Positions 19,301 to 26,549 of a stretch of 64,000 bases of DNA are shown here, piece after piece. A program made the position numbers and the translations under genes. A model generated the notes under the pieces. That model saw only the letters and a list, made by a program, of their open reading frames with translations. It did not search any database and was not told the origin of the DNA. Source of the DNA: Deltaproteobacteria bacterium HGW-Deltaproteobacteria-15 (GTDB lineage: Bacteria > Desulfobacterota > DSM-4660 > Desulfatiglandales > HGW-15); the NCBI GenBank assembly GCA_002840535.1, contig PHBH01000009.1, forward strand, positions 1-64,000, read 5' to 3'. Each line of letters starts with the position of its first letter. The stretch's first letter is position 1.

Positions 19301-20168
19301 GGGCGATGTACTGCGCCCCGGACTCAGCCAACGTTCCGTCCGCAACGTGGACGAACTGACCTCCCGTGTTTCGAACAAGGACATACCCAAGAAACTGGAC
19401 CAACTGGAAATAAAGTTCAAGGCGACTTGGGCGAGAGACGAAACCAGGGCGATCGACATCGTGTTGGCGACCAACATGCTTTCGGTCGGGGTGGACGTGA
19501 ACCGCCTCGGTCTCATGGTGGTCAACGGGCAGCCCAAGAACACGGCAGAATACATACAGGCAACCAGTCGCGTGGGCCGCGTCTTTCCCGGTCTGGTCTG
19601 TACCGTACTTACCTGGGCACGCCCACGGGACCTTTCCCATTACGAAACATTCGAGCACTACCATGCGACCTTCTACAAACATATCGAGGCGCAATCCGTA
19701 ACGCCATTTGCGCCAAGAGCCCTGGACAGAGGATTGATGGGAACGATGGTGAGCGTCATGCGACTGGAGAACGAGCCTCTGACCCCCAACCTCGGAGCCC
19801 AGACACTCGACAGTTCGGGCAGAGCGGAGGTCGCGGCGATCAGACAGGTGGTCTCCGATCGAGCTTGGAGAGTGAAAGACAATGCCGCGCGGCAGAGAGC
19901 GGAAGCGATGGTGGCGGACCGAATCGATCGTTGGGTGAACGAGGCCGTGAAGCCGGGCCGGAGACTAGGATACGAGAGAGGCAAGGACGATGTTGCCGGG
20001 TTGTTGAGGAAGCCCGGAGGGACGGCGTGGGACGAGTTCACGGTTCCGTTCTCGATGCGCGAGGTCGAACCGGGTGTTCGCCTGGTCATGGACTTGGCCA
20101 AATTCGAAGATCCGCCACAGTGGAGACCCCGCCCGAGGGATGGGGAGAGCGATGGAGGTAAGGAATGA
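16308..20168 (+). CDS. drmA: DISARM helicase DrmA
   Basis: GTG 16308 is preferred (CGGAGG 7-8 nt upstream); TTG 16287, seven codons earlier, also has a possible site. The product is about 1286 residues. Helicase motifs are FPTGGGKTEAYLG (Walker A, near 586), IIQDEFHLISGPLG (DEFH Walker B, near 835), ASTATVRKAD (motif III), TNMLSVGVDVNRLG and QATSRVGR (motif VI, near 1083). Between the first motifs are paired cysteines (CPWCGSE, CGDKYSQC, and CPRHG...C) that could bind zinc. These are hallmarks of DrmA, which forms a DNA-loading complex with DrmB. It overlaps drmB by ATGA. Confidence 0.9.
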   Translation: MVDQKNSNKDIRFGPFPAWLVRLSAHVQLKGFLIRVGHTAAESLGIRGGDVLLIVAEGPDTPQVLSFGRVYRVRCGLYETMLHLDGLLPVEPPRPLTDFEIQAPTATVTRLEWPIFEAAVEAVCGSDFAALPVLDGSDAQQQAYIRDLLQWAVEDDLLGPADGPYEEIIGMSVRDRYLVGKLAPPDTQVPEDQVQELPDAATDSPEGDGKETDASTSQSLVPSCFGFTFCVDGSVTAVELQSGWGRYERTESERIDEKTEKPFRCWKRIPSGGTTTISLDRRTVAPFLVDESCPEVVVQGTVGEPLPNGDRLVTLFLVNNQTKPEQNQDQAWVFQPELIVRDPKGRAIFRKRPLLSDIGSDEERKSLEMIYRRRVEFAVGHGVSVHAVPSAEDPERAVEVRTRVLPRYEVGVTETPGTAPEDRPAMRQLATKGALDMMRLAEMERDELVSTLDSLTDDYASWIAEQRAKIGAEIQGFDASATMAMDRCDSILARLREGISVLGTEDNALEAFRFANRAMALQRVHSVYSLRVRRGETIDLTSVDTLSNRSWRPFQLAFFLLSLPALTDPMHRDRTEPVEAYADLLWFPTGGGKTEAYLGVAAFTMAIRILQGSLGGLDGSRGLAVIMRYTLRLLTIQQFQRATTLMCAMEVLRRGDTAKWGTTPFTIGLWVGQRVTPNTTEESHEAIERERDGKYGTGSSPAQLTFCPWCGSEIVPGRDIRVERDIGRTFIYCGDKYSQCEFGKAKSPNLGLPTLVVDDEIYRNPPSMLIATVDKFAMMAWRGQVRTLFGRATRECPRHGLVWPGADCTGNHKKKRSLPATTVRAIAQIRPPDLIIQDEFHLISGPLGTMVGLYETAVDDLCSWVLEGKTVKPKVVASTATVRKADEQVNNVFLRRVAVFPPHGVDVEDNFFSVQRSIVDRPGRRYMGICSPGSSRPAILIRVYVALLTAAQALFERFGQVADPYMTLVGYFNSLRELGGMRRLAEDDVQTRSYRVLMGDVLRPGLSQRSVRNVDELTSRVSNKDIPKKLDQLEIKFKATWARDETRAIDIVLATNMLSVGVDVNRLGLMVVNGQPKNTAEYIQATSRVGRVFPGLVCTVLTWARPRDLSHYETFEHYHATFYKHIEAQSVTPFAPRALDRGLMGTMVSVMRLENEPLTPNLGAQTLDSSGRAEVAAIRQVVSDRAWRVKDNAARQRAEAMVADRIDRWVNEAVKPGRRLGYERGKDDVAGLLRKPGGTAWDEFTVPFSMREVEPGVRLVMDLAKFEDPPQWRPRPRDGESDGGKE

Positions 20169-22012
20169 GTACCCATGTCGTGGGTCAAGTACGTCCGAGT
20201 CAGTTGCTCTGGACCTACGGTCCGGGCGCTCTCGTGGATCTTCCAAATCTATCCGTCGTCACCATGGGACTCGACAACTGGGACATCAATCAATGCATCC
20301 CGGTCGAGGAGGCTCGCTTGCTGGCGGCGGTTCGACGTGTTCTGGGTCCGCAGGTCGATCGATTGCGCGTGCCCCCGTTCGTTCGAGAGGAGGGAGTCAG
20401 TCCCCTTTCGGCGGAGGGAAAGATCGGGGTTCCTGTCAGGCCGTTTCCGAGGTGGCTTCGCTGCGTGGAATGCGGGCTGATGTCGGATATCGATTTGAAT
20501 CTGTTCAAGGTCAAAGCGAACCCCTATCGACCGGAACAGACGCGTTTCGTTCATTCCGGATGTATAGGCTCCAAGGGCGACAAAAGGGCACACGAAGCGG
20601 ATGCCGTTCCGGTTCGTTTCCTGCTGGCATGCAGGAACGGCCACTTGGACGACTTCCCATGGCATTGGTTCGTTCACGGGGGACCGTCCTCGTGCCGAGG
20701 GACCCTGCGCTTTTTCGAAAGGGGAGCCTCTTTGCAGACTGAAAACCTCTGGGTGAAGTGCGACGCCTGTGATACGGCGAGATCCCTCGTCCACGCATTC
20801 GGCAGAGAGGCGCAGCAGAATCTTCCCGCTTGCCGGGGAAGACATCCACACTTGGACAGGTTCGGAGAAGAGTGCGGTGAAAGGGCGCGAGCCGTACTGC
20901 TCGGCGCGACCAACAGTTGGTTCCCCGTGACCCTGTCCGTGCTCGCTATACCACTGGCCACAGATCCTATCCTTCAGGTGTTAAACGATGGATGGAGCTA
21001 TTTTCAAGATGTCGACTCACTGGAAGAGACAGGTTTCGTACTGAAAACTCTCAAGAAGGCTGGAACCCTCCCGGGAGTCCAGGTCTGCGAGCCGGAGGGG
21101 ACCTGGGAGCTGATCAAGGCCAAGAAGGAAGGATCTCTGGAGACCTTCGTCGCCGTGGAGGATCTGAAACGCCCCGAGTGGGATGTATTGACCTCCTCGA
21201 CACCGCCGACCGACTGGCCTCAATTCATGAGCCGGCCCGAGCCCGCGCCGGCTGCATATGCGGGAAGGATCGCTGGTGTGTTGCTGCTCGAAAGGCTTCG
21301 GGAAGTGAACGCATTGATTGGCTACACCCGGGTGGAGGCTCCCGAGGAGAGCACCGACCCTGAGGAGCGCGCTCCGATGGCGCCACTCTCCCGAGGCCGT
21401 CCCGATTGGATACCTGCCTGCGAGGTGCATGGAGAGGGCATATTCGTTCGGTTCGACGAGCACGCGGTTAGAGACTGGGAGTCGGTCGCTTCCGTGAGAA
21501 CCAGAAGCGAAAAGCTGGAAGTCGGGCACAAGGGCTGGCGGAATGCGCGAGGGCTGGACCCTGGCCAAGGCTACCCTGGCATTCGATACGCCATGCTCCA
21601 TACATTCTCCCACCTGCTCATCCGAGAACTCGCACTCGAATGCGGGTACAACGCCGCCAGCATCCGGGAGCGGATCTATGCGAGTTCAGACCCCGAATCT
21701 CCCATGGCGGGAGTCTTGATCTACACGGCGGCAGCGGACTCCGACGGAACACTGGGAGGACTCGTCGAACTCGGTAAGGCGGAGAATTTGGGTCGTCTGA
21801 TAGACCAAGCACTGGATCGGGCCTCCATTTGCTCCTCGGACCCGTTGTGCTCGGAGCACGATCCGAGTGTCGATCGTTCCCTGCATATCGCTTCCTGTCA
21901 TGGCTGCACTTTCGTAGCGGAAACCTCATGCGAGCGCGGGAATCGTTATCTGGATAGAGCTTTGCTCGTGAACACCTTCGAATGCCACGACACGGCTTTT
22001 TTCGAGATGTAG
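20165..22012 (+). CDS. drmB: DISARM protein DrmB (DUF1998)
   Basis: The 615-residue protein starts at ATG 20165 inside the drmA stop. The N-terminus (VGQVRPSQLLWTYGPGAL) and CRNGHLDDFPWHWFVH near residue 157 are typical of DrmB. Zinc-type cysteine pairs occur at CVECG, CDACD and the C-terminal CSSDPLCSEHD/CHGC. The C-terminal HTFSHLLIRELALECGY matches DUF1998. DrmB partners DrmA in DISARM; its translational coupling supports equimolar synthesis. Confidence 0.9.
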   Translation: MSTHVVGQVRPSQLLWTYGPGALVDLPNLSVVTMGLDNWDINQCIPVEEARLLAAVRRVLGPQVDRLRVPPFVREEGVSPLSAEGKIGVPVRPFPRWLRCVECGLMSDIDLNLFKVKANPYRPEQTRFVHSGCIGSKGDKRAHEADAVPVRFLLACRNGHLDDFPWHWFVHGGPSSCRGTLRFFERGASLQTENLWVKCDACDTARSLVHAFGREAQQNLPACRGRHPHLDRFGEECGERARAVLLGATNSWFPVTLSVLAIPLATDPILQVLNDGWSYFQDVDSLEETGFVLKTLKKAGTLPGVQVCEPEGTWELIKAKKEGSLETFVAVEDLKRPEWDVLTSSTPPTDWPQFMSRPEPAPAAYAGRIAGVLLLERLREVNALIGYTRVEAPEESTDPEERAPMAPLSRGRPDWIPACEVHGEGIFVRFDEHAVRDWESVASVRTRSEKLEVGHKGWRNARGLDPGQGYPGIRYAMLHTFSHLLIRELALECGYNAASIRERIYASSDPESPMAGVLIYTAAADSDGTLGGLVELGKAENLGRLIDQALDRASICSSDPLCSEHDPSVDRSLHIASCHGCTFVAETSCERGNRYLDRALLVNTFECHDTAFFEM

Positions 22013-22021
22013 GATCAATCG

Positions 22022-22798
22022 ATGAATGAACTCTGGCAAATAGTGGCCGAACTGGGGTTGGAGCTCCATCCCGACCGAATCGCGGCCGTCGCCTCGAAGA
22101 TCGAATCGTTGGGCTCGGTCGACGATTTCGCGTCAGTGAAGCCACTATTCGGTCCCGGCTTCGACAAGTCATTCGTCGGTCGTTTGGAATCCGCATGGCG
22201 AAAGGAAGACCGGGTGCACCCCCGTGAATTGGCGGCTGCCCTCCGGGGATCTCTGGCTACGGCCACGCTCCGGGAGCGGCTTGGGTCGATTGAGTTGGTT
22301 TGGACCGGTCCTTCCACCGGAATGGTCCCGGTTCGGCATACGGAGCAGGTGCTTTGCCAGGTGATCGAGTCGGCCAAGAAGCGGCTGTTTATGGTGAGTT
22401 TCGTCGCCTACGAGGTGACCTCAATCGGCAAGGCCCTGAAAGATGCGTCGGAGCGGCATGTCCGAATCGATGTGCTGCTCGAGTCCTCCATAGAACGAGG
22501 AGGAAAAGTTACGACGGATTCGGTAAAGACAATGAAAGATGTGGTTCCCTCCGTGAACGTGTACGTTTGGCACGCCGCCACCCATGATCTACACAAGAGT
22601 TCTCTGATCGGCTCCGTCCACGCGAAATGTGCTGTCAGCGACGGCGAGCTCGCGTTCATAACCAGCGCCAATTTGAGCGGGGCAGCGATGGAACGAAACA
22701 TGGAGCTAGGTATATTGGTCAGGGGTGGACATCTGCCTGAACAGCTCCACCGGCACCTAGAATCTCTCGTCACGACGGGCATCGTGGAACGGGCCTGA
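22022..22798 (+). CDS. drmC: DISARM phospholipase D-like protein DrmC
   Basis: This 258-residue protein has one PLD-superfamily HKD motif near residue 200 (HAKCAVSD, followed by SANLSGAAMERNMELG), preceded by a PLD-like beta-alpha region. Single-motif PLD proteins act as dimers and some are nucleases; DrmC is a DISARM component reported as not essential in the original system. It begins 9 bp after drmB. Confidence 0.87.
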   Translation: MNELWQIVAELGLELHPDRIAAVASKIESLGSVDDFASVKPLFGPGFDKSFVGRLESAWRKEDRVHPRELAAALRGSLATATLRERLGSIELVWTGPSTGMVPVRHTEQVLCQVIESAKKRLFMVSFVAYEVTSIGKALKDASERHVRIDVLLESSIERGGKVTTDSVKTMKDVVPSVNVYVWHAATHDLHKSSLIGSVHAKCAVSDGELAFITSANLSGAAMERNMELGILVRGGHLPEQLHRHLESLVTTGIVERA

Positions 22799-22805
22799 CT
22801 GCAAG

Positions 22806-23321
22806 ATGGATACTGTCGACAAGAAGACACGCTCTCGGATCATGGCCAGTGTGGGGCAGCACGACACCGGCCCCGAGATGCGCCTGCGTCGAGTTCTGCA
22901 CAAATTGGGTCTTCGATACCGTTTGAACGACAGAAGACTCCCTGGGTCACCCGACCTGGTCTTCCCGCGATTTCATGCGGCGGTTTTCGTGCATGGTTGC
23001 TTTTGGCATGCGCACGAAGGCTGCAAATTCGCGACGAAGCCCTCAACGCGAAAAGGTTTCTGGAATGAAAAGTTCGAAGCCAACAAAAGAAGGGACAGAA
23101 GAAATTACGATACTCTATTCGAAGAAGGTTGGCGTGTACTGGTCGTTTGGGAGTGTTCGATCAAGTGTCTGAAGGACAAGGAACTAGACGATTTGGGTGC
23201 TGAAGTGGCAAAATGGCTGGCGGACAAAGAACGATTCGCTGAAATCGGTACCCTTGTCAAAGTCATTCGTTCAAGCCTACCGATAAGCCGAATCGAACCA
23301 ACTCGACATCGAGAGGAATGA
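22806..23321 (+). CDS. vsr: Very short patch repair (Vsr)-like endonuclease
   Basis: The 171-residue product begins MDTVDKKTRSRIMASV and follows Vsr throughout: TGPEMRLRRVLHKLG, GSPDLVFP with the metal-binding Asp, and FVHGCFWHAHEGC with the His/Cys residues of the structural zinc site. Vsr enzymes nick T:G mismatches left by deamination of 5-methylcytosine, which fits the m5C methyltransferase at the head of the operon. Vsr-fold proteins may also act as restriction nucleases. It starts 7 bp after drmC and ends 4 bp before the GHKL gene. Confidence 0.86.
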   Translation: MDTVDKKTRSRIMASVGQHDTGPEMRLRRVLHKLGLRYRLNDRRLPGSPDLVFPRFHAAVFVHGCFWHAHEGCKFATKPSTRKGFWNEKFEANKRRDRRNYDTLFEEGWRVLVVWECSIKCLKDKELDDLGAEVAKWLADKERFAEIGTLVKVIRSSLPISRIEPTRHREE

Positions 23322-23325
23322 AACA

Positions 23326-25284
23326 ATGACCTACACTCCTCACCCTTTCCGGATGACGATCGATCTCAATGTACTGGACCACCTGGCCGACGGGCTGTAC
23401 AGCAGCGTAGCCGCAGTGATCACGGAGACGGTCGCGAATGCGTGGGATGCCGACGCGACCGAGGTGAGGATAGATCTGAACATCGCCGAAGACCGCATAG
23501 ATATCGTGGACGACGGGTCAGGCATGGACCTCGATGCCGTCAACGATCGGTATCTGAGGGTTGGATACCGGCGACGAAAAGACGGAGATACCACGCTCGG
23601 TGGACGTGTAGTCATGGGCCGTAAGGGAATTGGCAAGCTCTCGCTTTTTTCGATTGCGGACTTGATCGAGATCCACACTCAGGCCAATGGAACACCCGCC
23701 GTCGGTCTGAAGATCGTGTCTAGCGATTTGAGACGAGCAATGGAAGAGAGTCTCAACGAATACCATCCGGAACCGGTCGAGGTACCTCGGGGTGCTTTCC
23801 AGAAGCCTCATGGCACTCGTATCCTGGCGTCTTCCTTGAAGCGCAACCGTTTACGCGAAATGGCCCCCGTATCGTTGAGGCGCCGTCTGGCCCGACGTTT
23901 TTCAATCATCGGAAGCGAAGGTTTCCGTGTCTTCGTGAACGAAGAGGAGGTGACTGCCGCCGATAGAGAAGACCTCAAATTCGTCGAGTATCTGTGGACA
24001 TTCGGCGATACTCCCGTGACTACCTCGTCATACCTCAGGAAGACGGAACAGCTGGGTGATCGAGATGAAGGGTGGAACCCGGCTTGGCGAGTCAAAGGAT
24101 GGATTGGCACTGTGGATCGACCGAAACGTTTGGCCACACCAGAAGGAAACCTGAACTCCGTCATCGTTCTGTCGAGAGGGCGTTTGGTGGACGAGGACGT
24201 GTTGGGACGTATCGTAGGCGCAGAGGTCTACACGAAGTATTTGACCGGACAGGTGGAGGCCGATTTTCTCGATTCTACCGATTCCGCAGACATCGTCACC
24301 AGCAATCGACAGCGTGTCATCGAAGACGATGCGCGAGTCGGCGCGTTGACCGATTTTCTGCAAAAAGCCCTGCGGGTGATCGCCGAGACTTGGAGCGGGC
24401 TCAGGGCAACTGACAAGACCAGCGAATTGCGTGCACGGTATCCAAAAGTGGGAGAATGGCTGGACGATCTTCAACAAGGTTGGAAGCCAAAAGCGGAAAA
24501 GCTCTTGGAGCGGATAGCCACCATGGAAGTCGGAAAAGACGATGCGGACCAAGAGGAGAGCCAGCGAACTCTCCTTCGGCATGCGATTTTTGGATTCGAA
24601 CGCCTTCGTCTACGTGGAGACGCTGAGGAGTTGGAGCGCGCTCTGTCAAAAGGAGTGGAAGAGCTTTTGCGTCTTCTCGCCGATCGGGATTCGTTGGAGG
24701 CATCGTTTTACCGAGACATAGTACATAACCGATTGGAGGTCATCAGAGAACTCCAGAAGCTGGTAGACGAGAACCAGCGAGAACGCGTCTTGCAGAAATA
24801 CCTTTTCGATCACCTATGGCTTCTCGATCCTGCATGGGAACGTGCAACGGGAAGTGAGGAAATGGAGCGGAGATTGCGCTTACAAGAACCGTTCAAGGAT
24901 GACGATGAAACGAAGGAGAAATATGGGCGCGTCGACATCCGCTACAGCACTGTTGCAGGCAAACATGTGATTGTGGAATTGAAGAGAGCCTCGGTTCACA
25001 TTGGAATCTATGAACTCGCGGAACAGGGTGCGAAATATGTCGATTCCATGAAGGATCTTTTGCCGCCAGAGGAGAAAGATCGGGCACAAATTGAAGTGTT
25101 GTTCGTCGTGGGGGTAAACCCTCCAGACCCCTCCCAGCGCATTGAAGACGCCATGAACAGCGTTTCGCCCGGTTCGAGAATCCTTACCTACGAACTCCTG
25201 ACCAGTAGAGCGCGTGCCGCTTACGCCTCATATCTGGAAAGGTCTAGGTTAGCAGACAGGATCGATCGGTTGTTCGCAGGGTGA
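23326..25284 (+). CDS. GHKL (HSP90/MutL-type) ATPase with C-terminal nuclease domain
   Basis: This 652-residue protein has an N-terminal GHKL ATPase: N-box ETVANAWDADAT (residues 35-46), DDGSGMD (near 65) and GRKGIGKLS (near 97). A linker of helices follows, then near residues 520-575 a PD-(D/E)XK-type region, GRVDIRYS...HVIVELKRA, resembling NucS-like or Shedu-like nucleases. ATPase-nuclease fusions of this kind accompany m5C methyltransferases and Vsr proteins in some restriction loci. It ends the operon. Whether it is an effector of DISARM or of a separate m5C-dependent system is not decidable here. Confidence 0.82.
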   Translation: MTYTPHPFRMTIDLNVLDHLADGLYSSVAAVITETVANAWDADATEVRIDLNIAEDRIDIVDDGSGMDLDAVNDRYLRVGYRRRKDGDTTLGGRVVMGRKGIGKLSLFSIADLIEIHTQANGTPAVGLKIVSSDLRRAMEESLNEYHPEPVEVPRGAFQKPHGTRILASSLKRNRLREMAPVSLRRRLARRFSIIGSEGFRVFVNEEEVTAADREDLKFVEYLWTFGDTPVTTSSYLRKTEQLGDRDEGWNPAWRVKGWIGTVDRPKRLATPEGNLNSVIVLSRGRLVDEDVLGRIVGAEVYTKYLTGQVEADFLDSTDSADIVTSNRQRVIEDDARVGALTDFLQKALRVIAETWSGLRATDKTSELRARYPKVGEWLDDLQQGWKPKAEKLLERIATMEVGKDDADQEESQRTLLRHAIFGFERLRLRGDAEELERALSKGVEELLRLLADRDSLEASFYRDIVHNRLEVIRELQKLVDENQRERVLQKYLFDHLWLLDPAWERATGSEEMERRLRLQEPFKDDDETKEKYGRVDIRYSTVAGKHVIVELKRASVHIGIYELAEQGAKYVDSMKDLLPPEEKDRAQIEVLFVVGVNPPDPSQRIEDAMNSVSPGSRILTYELLTSRARAAYASYLERSRLADRIDRLFAG

Positions 25285-25365
25285 TATCGCTGTCTCTCCC
25301 CCTCCTCAGTGTGACATACCGCCCTTCTTACACATCGTGGCCGAAAAGATTTTCTGAACGAAAAT

Positions 25366-25490
25366 GTGTGATTGGGTCCCTACTTCCTTTCAAGCCAGAC
25401 ATGTTCTTTTTATTTATTATAGGCCCCCCAGAGGACGACACATAGATAAATAAAATACTTCCCATCCACTTGCATCCATCATCTCAATCC
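25366..25490 (+). repeat. Diverged direct repeat, right copy (flanks DISARM island)
   Basis: Partner of 6571-6720: GTGTG...GGGTCCC at 25366-25380, then TATTTATTATAGGCCCCC at about 25411-25428, TAGATAAATAAAATAC at 25443, and CATCCACTTGCATCC at 25452. It fills the middle of the 394-bp gap 25285-25678 between the last DISARM-operon gene and the next small gene. No terminator is obvious after 25284. Confidence 0.65.
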
Positions 25491-25678
25491 GCCTTCTGAC
25501 CCATCTGCCACGGCTACCCCAGATCTGACCAACTTAACCCTACATCTCCGGAATCCATTTCCAAAGATCCATCGTCCTGATCGCCCGAATCGACCAACAT
25601 TCGATCATGAACCGGATTTCTGGACGGCTTTCTCCAAACCGTTCAACGTCAACATCCACACAGAAAGGAGGTGACTTT

Positions 25679-25888
25679 ATGGCTTACACACCTGAACTAT
25701 CCCAGATCGGCAGTGCCACCTTGAGAAGGTTGGCATGGTATAGAGGCAAACCCATGACCGAAACCCTGGAATCGCTCCTGCAGGCTACAGGGCTCACCAT
25801 GGCAGAAGTGAAACCTGGGGAGGTCTGTTCCAAGTGTCGGGACAAGAGTATCTGCGATCAGTGTCCGTTTGATCACCCCGCTGAGTAA
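25679..25888 (+). CDS. Small hypothetical protein with Cys motif (69 aa)
   Basis: ATG 25679 is preferred over 25607 because AAAGGAGGTGA sits just upstream. The 69-residue product has helix-forming MAYTPELSQIGSATLRRLA at the start, a TETLESLLQATG stretch, and a C-terminal CSKCRDKSICDQC with two CxxC pairs, probably a small zinc knuckle. The central part resembles ribbon-helix-helix-like small element proteins, but I cannot assign it. Confidence 0.65.
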   Translation: MAYTPELSQIGSATLRRLAWYRGKPMTETLESLLQATGLTMAEVKPGEVCSKCRDKSICDQCPFDHPAE

Positions 25889-26163
25889 AATCCTACCCAA
25901 CATCCGCTACCGATCCCCTGACGTAGTTCCTTTCCCTTCCAACCAGCAGTAATCCCCCGCATACAGCCCCTACAGGTGCAAAGCGGCATTTATTTAAAAG
26001 GAAAAAAGTCTGTGAAAATCTTGATATAGCCTTGTTACAGAAGGCACTTGCAACGATTTCCCGCCCTCAAACTTGTGAAATGCGTGCCCCTGCTCTGGCA
26101 GGCAGTCAAGTCTTTCCCCTCCGTGTCCGATTAGGTGGGAAAAACAGTGGGAGGTTAAACCGT

Positions 26164-26379
26164 ATGGCTGGCAAGGAAAAGTTTGAAAGAGAGGAAGTGA
26201 AAGAATCAATCAGAGAATTTGTGAACCTGCCTTTGGTCTCTGACTTGGAGATTCCAAAAATCATGACTGCGGTTGAAAGAATGACTGACAATGAACTCAA
26301 TTCATTTGCAGAAGACATAATGTTTGCAAGGGACTACTTGTCAGAAGCATTCAGACGTCATTTGAACCCCCACATGTAA
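26164..26379 (+). CDS. Small hypothetical protein (71 aa)
   Basis: ATG 26164 follows GGGAGGTTAAACC. The product (MAGKEKFEREEVKESIREF) is predicted to be nearly all helical and strongly charged, with no recognised domain. The 275 bp before it (25889-26163) hold no clear promoter or gene. A terminator-like hairpin lies 100 bp downstream, before the helicase gene. Confidence 0.5.
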   Translation: MAGKEKFEREEVKESIREFVNLPLVSDLEIPKIMTAVERMTDNELNSFAEDIMFARDYLSEAFRRHLNPHM

Positions 26380-26478
26380 CTCTTCCCTTTAAAGTGTCGT
26401 GAATTGTTGGGGCCGTAGCCGTAAAAGGGGACATGGAAGAAAACAGCTGAAGTAATTGTCAATAAATCTGTGGGACTG

Positions 26479-26514
26479 GGGCTGTCGGATCAAATTGATC
26501 TGCAGCCCTTTTTT
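26479..26514 (+). terminator. Terminator-like hairpin 36 nt before UvrD-like helicase gene
   Basis: GGGCTG (26479-26484) pairs with CAGCCC (26503-26508), with an inner GATCA/TGATC stem, followed by six T. It is a textbook intrinsic terminator, with only about 35 nt between the U-tract and ATG 26550. Confidence 0.75.
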
Positions 26515-26549
26515 CATGTCAAACCATCCAGAAATAAGGAGGTCAATTC

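Noticed and set aside
22806-23321. Vsr-like gene as a stand-alone repair gene unrelated to defence
   Set aside because: It is 7 bp after drmC and 4 bp before the GHKL gene, so it is part of the operon; pairing with the m5C methyltransferase explains its presence.
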